Source: Bacillus pseudomycoides
GTDB lineage: Bacteria > Bacillota > Bacilli > Bacillales > Bacillaceae_G
Direction: 5' to 3'
Length of the DNA stretch: 64,000 nucleotides
NCBI RefSeq assembly: GCF_002551005.1
Contig: NZ_NVOY01000003.1
Location: 53,040-117,039 of the forward strand
Positions 35,449 through 44,166 of this stretch are shown one piece after another. The notes below the pieces were generated by a model. That model worked only from the letters and a program-made list of their open reading frames with translations. It was not told the DNA's origin and ran no database searches. Made by a program: the position numbers and the translations under genes. Positions within the stretch are counted from its first letter, which is position 1. Each line of letters opens with the position of its first letter.

Positions 35449-36486
35449 TTACGGATACAACGGCATAAAGTGTAAGTTCTCCGTTTCTTCCACCCCTGCT
35501 AATATATTTGCATTTTGCACAGCCTGCCCAGCTGCACCCTTCATTACATTATCAATGACTGCTACAATCGTAATTCGTCCCGTTCGTTTATCATAAGCCG
35601 TTCCGATGTCACAAAAGTTAGATCCCCTTACTTCTTTCGGACTTGGAAAAACTCCCTTTTCTCGTATTCTTACAAACGGTGAATGACAATAACTTTCCTC
35701 ATAAACTTGCTGAAGCATAGCATCTGTTATCTCCTGCTTCGCCTTTGCATAGAGCGTGACCATAATCCCTCTCGTAATCGGAATAAGATGTGTACTAAAC
35801 GTAATTGGTTTCATGTTCTCATCCCATTCTTGCAACATTTGCTCAATTTCCGGGATATGCTGATGTTCATTTACTTTATAAATGTATAAATTATCGTGAA
35901 TTTCCGGGAAGTGCGTCATACTTGTTGGTGTCTTTCCTGCTCCAGAAACTCCTGATTTCGCATCAATAATAAGTGAATCCACTTCAATGATTCCGTTTTT
36001 TACTAATGGAGCTGCCGCCAGCAACGCCGCTGTTGCATAACATCCTGGATTGGCAATTAAGTTTGCAGTTGCGATTTCACTTTTTTTCCACTCCGTTAGT
36101 CCGTACACCGCTTGTTGTAATACTCCTTCTTTTGCAGCTGTTTTTTTATACCACTCTTCATAGATAAACGGCTCTCTGATGCGAAAATCCCCTGATAAAT
36201 CAATAACTCTTACACCAGCCTCTAGTAAACTCGGAGTCAAATTTACTGACACCCCAGCCGGTGTTGCTAAAAACACCAGATCCGCTTCTTTCGCAATCCC
36301 TTCAACATCTATCTCTGCTAATGTATGAGAGACAAAAGTAGATAAATGAGGATAAGGGATTGTCATAACTTCTCCAATTTGCGAAAAAGAATGAACTGAT
36401 GTCACTGTAAAGCTTCGGTGATGTGTTAATAACCGTAAAAGCTCAAGTCCTCCGTATCCAGTCGCCCCAATAATTGCCGCTTTCAT
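35449..36486 (-). CDS. argC: N-acetyl-gamma-glutamyl-phosphate reductase ArgC
   Basis: 345-residue NADPH-dependent reductase. Rossmann motif IIGATGYGGLELLRLL at the N-terminus, catalytic Cys in NPGCYATAALLA, conserved HFPEIHDN and RGSNFCDIG. First gene of the arginine operon; ATG 36486 has a strong GAGGAGGAATT. Preceded by a near-perfect promoter in very AT-rich DNA that also offers ArgR-type sites. Confidence 0.96.
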   Translation of the reverse strand: MKAAIIGATGYGGLELLRLLTHHRSFTVTSVHSFSQIGEVMTIPYPHLSTFVSHTLAEIDVEGIAKEADLVFLATPAGVSVNLTPSLLEAGVRVIDLSGDFRIREPFIYEEWYKKTAAKEGVLQQAVYGLTEWKKSEIATANLIANPGCYATAALLAAAPLVKNGIIEVDSLIIDAKSGVSGAGKTPTSMTHFPEIHDNLYIYKVNEHQHIPEIEQMLQEWDENMKPITFSTHLIPITRGIMVTLYAKAKQEITDAMLQQVYEESYCHSPFVRIREKGVFPSPKEVRGSNFCDIGTAYDKRTGRITIVAVIDNVMKGAAGQAVQNANILAGVEETENLHFMPLYP

Positions 36487-36520
36487 AATTCCTCCTCATT
36501 ACCTTTTAGATTTAAATACG

Positions 36521-36561
36521 ATTATAATATTGTATATTTATAGAGTCAAATAAATATTTAT
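36521..36561 (-). promoter_or_regulatory. Promoter of the arginine operon with candidate ARG box
   Basis: Minus strand TTGACT (36549-36544), 17 bases, TATAAT (36526-36521). A 12-base palindrome ATAAATATTTAT (36550-36561) lies directly upstream of the -35 and resembles the AT-rich operators of ArgR/AhrC. Promoter is firm; the operator is a suggestion. Confidence 0.75.
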
Positions 36562-36719
36562 AAATTTTATACTATAGAAAACCTTATTTTAAAAGTAATT
36601 TTACTAATAAAACTTTAAAGGGAATGAATTTTTATACAAAACTCAACAATATAGAGATTTTCTTTTCTTATTCAAGTACAATTAAAACAATACATATACA
36701 CATGTAGGTGAGAAAAATC

Positions 36720-36905
36720 ATGAATGAAAAATTGATCGAAAAAATGATTACAAAAAGTTTTCAACAATATCAATGTACGCCAACTTCACAAGAAGACTAC
36801 AAATCACTCATAGAACGTATTCAAAATATTGTTTCTAACAATGCGGAGATTGATTTATATGAGGCTGTAGAAGATGTCGTGTATGAGTATATTACGTTAT
36901 CGTAA
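36720..36905 (+). CDS. YqzH-like small protein
   Basis: 61-residue acidic helical protein, MNEKLIEKMITKSFQQYQ... ending LYEAVEDVVYEYITLS. Size, ending and location beside yqjQ/yqjP and near rnz suggest the YqzH family of Bacillus, of unknown function. ATG 36720 has gtaggtgag upstream. It may be cotranscribed with the damaged lipoprotein gene that follows at 36966. Confidence 0.6.
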   Translation: MNEKLIEKMITKSFQQYQCTPTSQEDYKSLIERIQNIVSNNAEIDLYEAVEDVVYEYITLS

Positions 36906-36965
36906 ATATTGAGGAACTTATAACATGTTAAAGGAGTATGAAGCATGAAAAGGAGATTATAAAAA

Positions 36966-37333
36966 ATGAACAAAGTTTTTATTCTTCTCGGATTACTTAC
37001 TTTCTTTTTAGCAGCTTGCCGAAATAACACCGTGAACTTCACTGACATTTATCCTCGTGTTCATGTAACAAAAGTAGAAGTAACGAAAAGCAATGGAGAA
37101 AATACGATTATTACAAATCAAACACATATCGATGAATGGATCAATCGTATGCAGTCTATTGCATTTACACTAGAAGAAAAACAAGAAAAAAAGTCGGATA
37201 TTTATATTACATAAAGATGTATAACAAAGACGAAGAAGTAGGCAATTTCACGACTTCTAAAATTAACGGATATTATTACAAAGAAAATAATGAATTAGTA
37301 TCAGCCATAGAAGATTTAATCAACAAAAAATAG
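36966..37333 (+). pseudogene. Small lipoprotein, frameshifted
   Basis: The first frame encodes a lipoprotein precursor with lipobox FLAAC (Cys18) and stops at 37212 after 82 codons. The other frame continues open to 37333 with IKMYNKDEEVG... GYYYKENNELVSAIEDLI. A one-base deletion near 37209-37213 explains it: restoring one A gives ...DIYITIKMYNKDEEVG... and a 122-residue protein. Start follows aaaggagattataaaaa. The function of the intact form is unknown. Confidence 0.7.
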
Positions 37334-37367
37334 GAGATTCTCTTTTTGAGAATCTCCTATTTTTTAC
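37328..37367. terminator. Bidirectional terminator
   Basis: AATAGGAGATTCTC / GAGAATCTCCTATT with A and T runs, overlapping the stops of the convergent genes. Confidence 0.88.
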
Positions 37368-38151
37368 TTAATGATTTTCCAGCAACACGTTCGAATAAAC
37401 CAGGAAACAAGGAAAAGACAATTGGCCCTAAATTCATCCACTTTGGTAAATTTACTTCACGCTTTTTCATTTCGATTGCTTTTACAATTTGCTGCGCTAC
37501 ATAGTTTGGTTTTAATATGTAACGTTCGACACTTTTTACGTATGTACCAGATTCATCAGCTATCGTATGAAAGTTTGTATCAATTGGACCTGGATTAATT
37601 GCTGTTACAATAATGTTTGTATTTGCAAGTTCCATACGCAAACTATTTGTAAACCCTAATACTGCATGCTTTGTTGCTGCATATGCACTTGATTTCGGCG
37701 TTGCAATTTTCCCTGCTAGTGAAGCGATATTCACAATATGTCCGCTATTTCGTTCGATCATATAAGGTAAAACTGCTTTCGTACATGCTACTAAGCCGAA
37801 TACATTTACATCAAACATATCCTTTACTTCTTGCACAGATGCATCGATAAATGTTTTAAACACACCAAAACCAGCATTATTGACTAATATATCAATGCTC
37901 CCTATATCTTGGAGCACTTGTTTAAAAACAAGTTCCACTTCTTCTTCATTACTTACATCCAAAACATAATAATGACAAGAAGTACGATATGTGGTTTCAA
38001 TTTTTTGTTTGAGCGCTCGTAACTTTTCTTCTGTGCGAGCGATTAGTACAGGGATTGCACCCTGCTCCGCTGCTTGCATCGCTAACTCTTCCCCAATTCC
38101 ACTTGAAGCTCCTGTTATGACGATTACTTTATCTTGTAAACGCCTATTCAT
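37357..38151 (-). CDS. yqjQ: Short-chain dehydrogenase YqjQ
   Basis: 264-residue classical SDR oxidoreductase. Cofactor motif TGASSGIGEELA, NNAGFGVFKTF, catalytic Ser in NIASLAGKIATPKSSAYAAT with the YAATK active-site pair (Tyr-x-x-x-Lys), and NPGPIDTNF. Substrate unknown. ATG 38151 has AGTAGGTGA upstream; that site is formed by the stop codon region of yqjP, so the two genes are coupled. Order yqjP-yqjQ matches B. subtilis. Confidence 0.9.
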   Translation of the reverse strand: MNRRLQDKVIVITGASSGIGEELAMQAAEQGAIPVLIARTEEKLRALKQKIETTYRTSCHYYVLDVSNEEEVELVFKQVLQDIGSIDILVNNAGFGVFKTFIDASVQEVKDMFDVNVFGLVACTKAVLPYMIERNSGHIVNIASLAGKIATPKSSAYAATKHAVLGFTNSLRMELANTNIIVTAINPGPIDTNFHTIADESGTYVKSVERYILKPNYVAQQIVKAIEMKKREVNLPKWMNLGPIVFSLFPGLFERVAGKSLSKK

Positions 38152-38160
38152 GGCTGTCAC

Positions 38161-39111
38161 CTACTTTGCATAGTAAATCCATTTCTCTGATGACTTATCA
38201 ATCATCACCTGTTGATTATATGCTAAAAAGTCTAATTGTCCAACTGTTTCAGAGATTGTAAGCGGTAACTGCTTTTCATATAGCACAGGAAATAGTTTGA
38301 CGCATACTTCAAATGCCGTCATCGGCTGTTCCTTTAATAAATTTAACACTTTAAAAGCACGTGCCTCTTGTTTTTGGAGACGCTCATTTACTAATTTTTT
38401 TACATCGATAACATCTTCCCCATGCCCAGGTAAAACACGTGAAATATTCATACTAGCTAAGCGCTTTAATGTTTCATTGTACTGCAACATCGGCTTCGCT
38501 CGTTCTGTTTCTCCTTCATATGGCGGTTCTAAAATTGGATTAGAGGAAATATGTCCAATTAAGGCATCACCACCAATTAACAATCCATCCTTTTCACGAT
38601 ATAAAGAAATATGGGTAGAAGCATGACCTGGTGTTTCAATCACCGTAAATTCCGGCAACGAAGCAATGCGATCTCCTTCCCTTACAGTATGTGTAAGCGA
38701 ACGTTTACAGGAGTAAATCATTGTTTTCGTTAACGATGCACTTTGCTTTAAAAATGTTTCTGGAACTCCGAATTGTTTAGATTCATCTAAAAAGAATTGT
38801 TGATATCGCTTTAGAAATTGCTGATCCTGTATAATCCACGGTTCATTCCACGGATGGCCCACAATATTTGTTTGATTAGGGAATATATCCAATAATCCAC
38901 AATGATCTGCATGGTGGTGTGTCAGCACAACCGTTTCAATATCTTCTATCTTATATCCTAATGCATTTAATTGCTTCTCTAATGCTAGTCTTGCTTCTTC
39001 TGTGTTCGTTCCTGTATCAATTAATGTAAGTGTCTCTCCCTCTACTAAAAAAACATTAACGATTTCTACCGCAAATGGAACAGGAATTTCCATTCTATGA
39101 ATAACTGTCAT
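38161..39111 (-). CDS. yqjP: Metallo-beta-lactamase-fold hydrolase YqjP
   Basis: 316-residue MBL-fold hydrolase, probably binding two metal ions: THHHADHCGLL (HxHxDH), ETPGHASTH, DALIG and PGHGEDV. The C-terminal 80 residues form a winged-helix-like extension (AFKVLNLLKEQPMTAFEV), as in LACTB2-like proteins. ATG 39111 follows AGAGGGGGCGTATAAGG; the longer frame to 39189 lacks a site. Reaction unknown. Operon with yqjQ. Confidence 0.88.
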   Translation of the reverse strand: MTVIHRMEIPVPFAVEIVNVFLVEGETLTLIDTGTNTEEARLALEKQLNALGYKIEDIETVVLTHHHADHCGLLDIFPNQTNIVGHPWNEPWIIQDQQFLKRYQQFFLDESKQFGVPETFLKQSASLTKTMIYSCKRSLTHTVREGDRIASLPEFTVIETPGHASTHISLYREKDGLLIGGDALIGHISSNPILEPPYEGETERAKPMLQYNETLKRLASMNISRVLPGHGEDVIDVKKLVNERLQKQEARAFKVLNLLKEQPMTAFEVCVKLFPVLYEKQLPLTISETVGQLDFLAYNQQVMIDKSSEKWIYYAK

Positions 39112-39286
39112 CCTTATACGCCCCCTCTGTTTCTCCGTTTCAAAAAATGAATCTTCCTTCAGTTTACATCTAACACAAAAATTTGTCATTATTTTCAGAT
39201 AAAAAGAAGGGATTTTCTACGAAGAGCCGAATGTATTTAAATTTATATAAGTTATTCTCATATGCATAGTAAAAGGGGGACACATC

Positions 39287-40126
39287 ATGTCATTACAAAA
39301 AATCGCTTTTGTCGGTGCAGGCTCAATTGCCGAAGCTACAATTGCTGGATTATTACAAGCCCAAGTGGTAAAAGGAGAACAAATTACTGTTAGTAATCAC
39401 TCTAATAAAAGAAGACTACAAGAGTTACATCACCGCTACGGTGTACATGGTACACATGATAAAAAAGAGCTGATTGCTCACGCTGATATTATATTTTTAG
39501 CAATGAAACCAAAAGATGTTGTAGAAGCTCTTACTCCATTACGAGATTATATTACGAAGAATCAATTAATCATTTCATTACTAGCTGGCGTATCCACGAC
39601 ATCTATTGTCAATTTACTGAAAAAAAATGTTCCTATTATTAGGGCAATGCCAAATACATCATCAGCAATTTTAAAATCTGCTACTGCCATTTCTCCTTCT
39701 GTTCATGCAAAAGAAGAGCATATATTGCTTGCAAAAACGCTTTTTGAAACAATTGGCGTTGTGTCTGTTGTGGAAGAAAAGCATATGCATGCTGTCACCG
39801 CTTTATCAGGAAGTGGCCCAGCTTATATTTATTACGTTGTAGAAGCAATGGAAAATGCAGCAAAGCAAATTGGCTTAGAGGAAGCTGTAGCAAAATCACT
39901 TATTCTCCAAACAATGATTGGTGCCGCAGAGATGTTAAAAACAAATGAAAAGCACCCTTCTATATTAAGAAAAGAAATTACATCGCCAGGAGGAACGACA
40001 GAAGCTGGCATTGAAGTGTTGAAAAGCTTTCAATTTCAAGAAGCACTTATTCAATGTATAACAGAAGCAACAAAACGTTCTCACGAGCTTGGTGAAACAT
40101 TAGAGAAGTTTGTAAATGACCAATAA
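39287..40126 (+). CDS. proI: Pyrroline-5-carboxylate reductase ProI
   Basis: 279-residue enzyme reducing pyrroline-5-carboxylate to proline. N-terminal Rossmann start IAFVGAGSIAEATIAGLL, MPNTSSAILKSATAI, and the C-terminal dimer/active-site segment ALSGSGPAYIYYVVEAMENAA plus TSPGGTTEAGIEVL. ATG 39287 after aaaagggggacacatc. It is divergent from yqjP, as in B. subtilis (yqjO/proI). Ends at a strong bidirectional terminator. Confidence 0.93.
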   Translation: MSLQKIAFVGAGSIAEATIAGLLQAQVVKGEQITVSNHSNKRRLQELHHRYGVHGTHDKKELIAHADIIFLAMKPKDVVEALTPLRDYITKNQLIISLLAGVSTTSIVNLLKKNVPIIRAMPNTSSAILKSATAISPSVHAKEEHILLAKTLFETIGVVSVVEEKHMHAVTALSGSGPAYIYYVVEAMENAAKQIGLEEAVAKSLILQTMIGAAEMLKTNEKHPSILRKEITSPGGTTEAGIEVLKSFQFQEALIQCITEATKRSHELGETLEKFVNDQ

Positions 40127-40157
40127 AAAAACCTTGCTGCGTAAGCAAGGTTTTTTT
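40125..40157. terminator. Bidirectional terminator
   Basis: AAAACCTTGCT / AGCAAGGTTTT with long A and T runs between proI and sdaAA. Confidence 0.9.
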
Positions 40158-40158
40158 A

Positions 40159-41037
40159 TTATTCACTTTTCTTCCCAAAAATTTCTTCCTGCAAACGACG
40201 TCCTGTCGGCGTTGCAGCAAGACCGCCTTCTGCTGTTTCACGAAGTGCACTTGGCATCGTTTGTCCGATGCGATACATTGCTTCAATAACTTCATCGCAT
40301 GGAATGATACTCGTTACACCAGCTAATGATAAATCAGCTGCAATCATCGCATTTGATGCACCAGCTGCGTTACGTTTTACACACGGTACTTCTACAAGTC
40401 CTGCAACAGGATCGCATACTAACCCAAGCATATTTTTAAGTGCAATACTCATCGCTGTTGCTGCCTGTTCTTGTGTACCTCCAGCCATTTCAACAGCTGC
40501 TGCTGCCGCCATTCCACTTGCTGAACCAACTTCCGCTTGGCACCCACCAGCTGCTCCAGCGATGCAAGCATTATTCGCTACAACCATACCAAATGCACCA
40601 GCTGTAAATAGAAATTCAATCATTTCTTCGCGCGTTGGATTCAATTTTTCTTTTAGTGCAAATAACACACCTGGTACTGTCCCTGCAGAACCAGCCGTTG
40701 GCGTTGCACAAATAATCCCCATCGCAGCGTTTACTTCATTTGTTGCGACAGCTTTACTTACTGCATCTAAAATTGTATCGCCTGATAAACCTTTTCCACT
40801 TTTCATATACGCTTGTACTTTCACTGCATCTCCACCAGTAAGTCCAGTTGGAGATTTCACACCTTGAATTCCACGCTCAACTGCTTTTTCCATTACAACT
40901 AAGTTTTTTTCCATACCAGCGATTACTTCTTCACGAGAAAGATTTCTTGTTTCCATTTCACATTGAATCATAATCTCTGCGATTTTTACATTTTTCTCTT
41001 CTGCTTGTGCAACTAATTCCGCTACGTTCCGAAACAT
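40159..41037 (-). CDS. sdaAA: L-serine dehydratase, alpha subunit
   Basis: 292-residue iron-sulfur subunit of L-serine dehydratase, which deaminates serine to pyruvate and ammonia. Segments: GGDAVKVQAYM, GIICATPTAGSAGTVPGVL, ANNACIAGAAGGCQAEVGSA, and LVCDPVAGLVEVPCVKRNA, containing the cysteines that ligate the [4Fe-4S] cluster. ATG after GGGGGGGACACAAC. Follows sdaAB by 18 bases. Confidence 0.94.
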   Translation of the reverse strand: MFRNVAELVAQAEEKNVKIAEIMIQCEMETRNLSREEVIAGMEKNLVVMEKAVERGIQGVKSPTGLTGGDAVKVQAYMKSGKGLSGDTILDAVSKAVATNEVNAAMGIICATPTAGSAGTVPGVLFALKEKLNPTREEMIEFLFTAGAFGMVVANNACIAGAAGGCQAEVGSASGMAAAAAVEMAGGTQEQAATAMSIALKNMLGLVCDPVAGLVEVPCVKRNAAGASNAMIAADLSLAGVTSIIPCDEVIEAMYRIGQTMPSALRETAEGGLAATPTGRRLQEEIFGKKSE

Positions 41038-41055
41038 GTTGTGTCCCCCCCGCTA

Positions 41056-41715
41056 TTAGTCCATTATTGTTACTTGACAAATATTTTGCTGCGCTTTAAT
41101 TTCACCGATAATTTCATCTGCTAACAACTCATCCGTTTCAATAACCATTAACGCTTTTCTTCCTTTTTCCTTACGTGAAACACTCATCATACTAATATTA
41201 ATTTCGTGCTTCGCAAGAATAGATGTAACAGAAGCAATTGTTCCGAAACGGTCATTATTTACAATAAGAAGCGCTGGACTTGTACCTGTTAATTGCAAAT
41301 CAAATCCATTGAGCTCCACAACTTCAATTTTCCCGCCGCCGATTGAACAAGCAACAACTTCAATTTCATCCTCACCTTTATACAAACGAAGTTTCGCTGT
41401 ATTTGGATGGACTGCTTGCGCTTCTTCTTCAATAAATGTAACGTCAATTCCGCGCTCCTTTGCAATTTCAAGCGCTTGTGGAATACGGGGATCATCCGTT
41501 TCGAATCCTAATATTCCCCCAACAAGTGCTACATCGGTTCCATGACCTCGATATGTTTTCGCAAACGAACCGTATAACGAAATGATAATTTTCTCAGGTT
41601 CATGACGAAACAACTGACGAGCAACTTGCCCCATTCTTGCTGCACCTGCTGTATGCGAACTAGATGGCCCAATCATAACCGGACCGATAATATCAAAAAC
41701 TGAACGATATTTCAT
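41056..41715 (-). CDS. sdaAB: L-serine dehydratase, beta subunit
   Basis: 219-residue beta subunit. MKYRSVFDIIGPVMIGPSSSH is the family start, with SLYGSFAKTYRGHGTD and a C-terminal ACT domain (RFGTIASVTSILAKHEINI) for amino-acid sensing. First gene of the two-gene operon, ATG 41715 after TAGGGGGTACTGTT. Confidence 0.94.
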   Translation of the reverse strand: MKYRSVFDIIGPVMIGPSSSHTAGAARMGQVARQLFRHEPEKIIISLYGSFAKTYRGHGTDVALVGGILGFETDDPRIPQALEIAKERGIDVTFIEEEAQAVHPNTAKLRLYKGEDEIEVVACSIGGGKIEVVELNGFDLQLTGTSPALLIVNNDRFGTIASVTSILAKHEINISMMSVSRKEKGRKALMVIETDELLADEIIGEIKAQQNICQVTIMD

Positions 41716-41849
41716 AACAGTACCCCCTAAATCTTTATTATGAAAAAGTTACTTACTAACAATCTATTAAATTGCTGCTTTCTTTGTTTTTCTATTTGTA
41801 CTAATAAATTTATAGAATTCATTAAACAAACTGATACACACCATCAGCT

Positions 41850-41878
41850 ATCATAATATATAAGAGCTCTCTTGTCAC
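41850..41878 (-). promoter_or_regulatory. Promoter of sdaAB-sdaAA
   Basis: Minus strand GTGACA, 17 bases, TATGAT. The interval 41716-42079 otherwise contains a palindrome (41916-41931), a cre-like site (41943-41958) and the rnz terminator, and no gene. Confidence 0.6.
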
Positions 41879-41942
41879 TTTTTGATTTACTACATTTTTT
41901 TACAAAAACATACAAAGTATAAATTTATACTGTACAAATATA

Positions 41943-41958
41943 ATGAATACGCTTTCAT
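41943..41958 (-). promoter_or_regulatory. Candidate CcpA cre site upstream of sdaAB
   Basis: Minus strand ATGAAAGCGTATTCAT fits the degenerate cre consensus WTGNNARCGNWWWCAW at every position. It lies about 65 bases upstream of the -35, a position usual for activation. Confidence 0.5.
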
Positions 41959-42032
41959 TATATCTCTTTTTTTGCAGAATTTAAATTTTTTAATATTTCA
42001 AATTAAGGACATTGTTTCCGTTTTATGAGAAT

Positions 42033-42076
42033 AAAAAAAGAATGACAGATGTAAGCGATATCTCTGTCATTCTTTT
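42033..42076 (-). terminator. Terminator of rnz
   Basis: AAAAAGAATGACAGA / TCTGTCATTCTTTTT, right after the rnz stop on the minus strand. Confidence 0.88.
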
Positions 42077-42079
42077 TCC

Positions 42080-43003
42080 TTACCTTGATACAGGAAAACG
42101 TTTCAAATCCGCTGCAATTTCCGTATTTGGAAATACTTGTTGCGCTTCTTCGAGAAGTATTTTCCACGCTTCTCCTTGATAACGAGAACTAATGTGAGTT
42201 AAAATCATTTGTTTTACATTTGCTTGCACGGCAATATTTGCTGCTTGTTCTGTTGTAGAATGATAATAATCATGGGCTTGCTGTAAATCTTCCGCACCGA
42301 ACGTTGCTTCATGTACAAGTACATCAGCATCTTGTGCTAATTGAATACTCGCTTCGCAATAACGTGTATCTCCTAAAATTGTAATAATTCGGCCTTTTTG
42401 GGGTGGCCCAATAAAATCCTTCCCGCAAAGTACGCGTCCATCTTCAAGCTCTACCGTTTCCCCATCTTTTAATCGCTTAAAGAGTGGTCCTGGTTTAACC
42501 CCTGCATCAAATAACTTATCTACAAGAAGGTGCCCTGGAATACCTTTTTCTACAATGCGATAGCCAAAACATTCAATACCGTGCGACAATCGCTTCGTTT
42601 CCACAAGAAATTGTTTATCTTCAAATACAGTACCTTCTTCAGTAATTTCAACAATCTCAAGTGGGTATTTCACATGTGTTGTACTCACTGCCAAGGCAAC
42701 TTCAATAAACTGTTTAATCCCTTTTGGTCCATATACAGTTAACGGAGTTGTTCCTCCTTGAAAAGAACGGCTTCCTAACAAACCAGGTAATCCAAAAATG
42801 TGATCACCATGTAAGTGTGTAATAAATATTTTTTCAATGCGACGCGGACGCACTGATGTATGTAAAATTTGATGCTGCGTTGCCTCGCCGCAATCAAATA
42901 ACCACGTTGCACCTCTCTCTTCCAATAATTGCAAAGCTATCGCTGATACGTTTCTTCCCTTTGCAGGAACACCAGCTCCTGTTCCTAAAAACACAAATTC
43001 CAC
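42080..43003 (-). CDS. rnz: Ribonuclease Z
   Basis: 307-residue tRNA 3'-processing endonuclease of the MBL fold. Start [18 protein letters not shown]; zinc motif [20 protein letters not shown]; later [18 protein letters not shown] and [11 protein letters not shown] 43003 is preferred (TTGGAGGATGCAAC upstream) and gives the N-terminus of the B. subtilis enzyme; the ATG at 43021 lies in that site. Essential tRNA maturation enzyme. Confidence 0.95.
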   Translation of the reverse strand: MEFVFLGTGAGVPAKGRNVSAIALQLLEERGATWLFDCGEATQHQILHTSVRPRRIEKIFITHLHGDHIFGLPGLLGSRSFQGGTTPLTVYGPKGIKQFIEVALAVSTTHVKYPLEIVEITEEGTVFEDKQFLVETKRLSHGIECFGYRIVEKGIPGHLLVDKLFDAGVKPGPLFKRLKDGETVELEDGRVLCGKDFIGPPQKGRIITILGDTRYCEASIQLAQDADVLVHEATFGAEDLQQAHDYYHSTTEQAANIAVQANVKQMILTHISSRYQGEAWKILLEEAQQVFPNTEIAADLKRFPVSR

Positions 43004-43153
43004 GTTGCATCCTCCAAGCATTTCATAATCTCTATTGTTATCTTACGGAATATAAGCAAAAATGGCAAATGAACCCCGTATAAAACGAAAGCTAACATCC
43101 ACTCGTGTCTTGTAGTAAAATAATATTATCATTTATAGAAGGTGGCTAAAACA

Positions 43154-43402
43154 ATGAAAGAAGCATTTCGTTTGCAAACTGACTTCTCCTCTTCTTTTGA
43201 TCGTTGGGTAAGTTTATTTATTTCTGAAACACCCTCAGAATTGCATTGGTCTACGCTAAAAGAATTAATTCATGAATATATAGCATTGCATACCGTTCAA
43301 ACCGTACCAGAATATATCCCTTCTTCCATCACATATTATGCACAACGCATTTCTACTCCAACCAATACCGACATTATAATTTACGAAAGTCCTTCTATAT
43401 AA
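43154..43402 (+). CDS. Hypothetical protein, 82 residues
   Basis: Unrecognised small soluble protein. It starts MKEAFRLQTDFSSSFDRWVS, with an acidic helix-like middle (ELHWSTLKELIHEYIALH) and a Thr/Ser-rich end. ATG 43154 follows tagaaggtggctaaaaca, and a terminator follows the stop, which supports expression. Divergent from rnz. Function cannot be inferred. Confidence 0.6.
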   Translation: MKEAFRLQTDFSSSFDRWVSLFISETPSELHWSTLKELIHEYIALHTVQTVPEYIPSSITYYAQRISTPTNTDIIIYESPSI

Positions 43403-43408
43403 AACACA

Positions 43409-43437
43409 AAAAGGTATCGCCTTCCGATACCTTTTTT
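43409..43437 (+). terminator. Terminator with following tandem repeat
   Basis: AAAAAGGTATCG ccttc CGATACCTTTTTT hairpin. Confidence 0.85.
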
Positions 43438-43462
43438 CGTCTTCGATACCTTTTTTCGTCTT
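43425..43462. repeat. 19-bp tandem duplication
   Basis: CGATACCTTTTTTCGTCTT occurs twice in a row (43425-43443, 43444-43462) and begins a third time (CGATAAAAAA). The first copy is the 3' arm and T run of the terminator. Confidence 0.9.
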
Positions 43463-43601
43463 CGATAAAAAATATTTAGGAAAGAATAATATAAATGATT
43501 AACATAAGTTGCCATCATAAATCCCTATAAATATCAACAATATAAACCATAGGGAACGGCGTTAATGATCTATCCCTAATTTTTTTTACAAGGAGTCGAA
43601 A

Positions 43602-43889
43602 ATGAATATTTTAAATTGGTTGACATCATTATTCAATTTTGGAAGAGGCACGCAGCGAGTGTTTCAATTGTTTGGGCTTAGACGGAATAATAGAAATTGG
43701 ATTTGGATTTCTTTACTAGGTATAGGAACAGTTTTTGGATTAGCGGCAAGCCGAAACTTCAACATGATGAGACCGTTCCGGCTTTTATTCCGAGGCTTGC
43801 AAAATAGAACAATCATTCCAACAAATTTAAATTTGGCGAATATGGAAATTGCTAATGAAATAACTCCCAATAAACAAAAAAAATACTAG
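43602..43889 (+). CDS. Small membrane protein, unknown
   Basis: 95-residue protein with one or two hydrophobic segments (WIWISLLGIGTVFGLAA) flanked by Arg/Asn-rich stretches (GLRRNNRN, NMMRPFRLLFRGLQNR). No family recognised. ATG 43602 has caaggagtcgaaa upstream. A hairpin (43952-43998) lies downstream. Confidence 0.6.
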   Translation: MNILNWLTSLFNFGRGTQRVFQLFGLRRNNRNWIWISLLGIGTVFGLAASRNFNMMRPFRLLFRGLQNRTIIPTNLNLANMEIANEITPNKQKKY

Positions 43890-43951
43890 TATAACTCATA
43901 TTAGCCAAACACAAATAAAAATTTATTACATTTCTTAAAAAGAACTAATAT

Positions 43952-43998
43952 AAAACAAGATCTCGCAGAAGATACAACCTGCGCGATTTTGTTTTATA
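43952..43998 (+). terminator. Probable terminator
   Basis: AAAACAAGATCTCGCAG / CTGCGCGATTTTGTTTT imperfect hairpin with T-rich 3' arm, downstream of the small membrane protein. Confidence 0.65.
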
Positions 43999-43999
43999 T

Positions 44000-44162
44000 A
44001 AATACATTTTAATTTCCCGACATATAAGTCGCTTCTATGCAGAATATAATATGACCTGTACTTGCTTCCTCCCTTTGTTTTAAACCTCGCATGTGGTAGG
44101 AAAAGGCCCTGACCGCTTCTATGCACGGCCAGATGCTCTCATCCTCCCCTAAAAGGAAATGA
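44000..44162 (-). repeat. Intergenic repeat family A, minus orientation
   Basis: Well-preserved copy: cattttaatttcccgacata, tatgcagaatataatatgac, tttgttttaaacctcgcatg, aaggccctgaccgcttctat, gcacggccagatgctct. It ends four bases before the dinB stop codon region. Confidence 0.82.
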
Positions 44163-44166
44163 GCTT

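Noticed and set aside
40268-40867. 199-codon plus-strand frame opposite sdaAA
   Set aside because: Antisense shadow of an Ala/Gly-rich gene with no ribosome binding site.
41740-41856. 38-codon frame starting MKKLLTNN, resembling a signal peptide
   Set aside because: No ribosome binding site, and it overlaps the sdaAB promoter on the opposite strand.
44026-44126. Part of a 63-codon minus-strand frame ahead of dinB
   Set aside because: Derived from repeat family A sequence.
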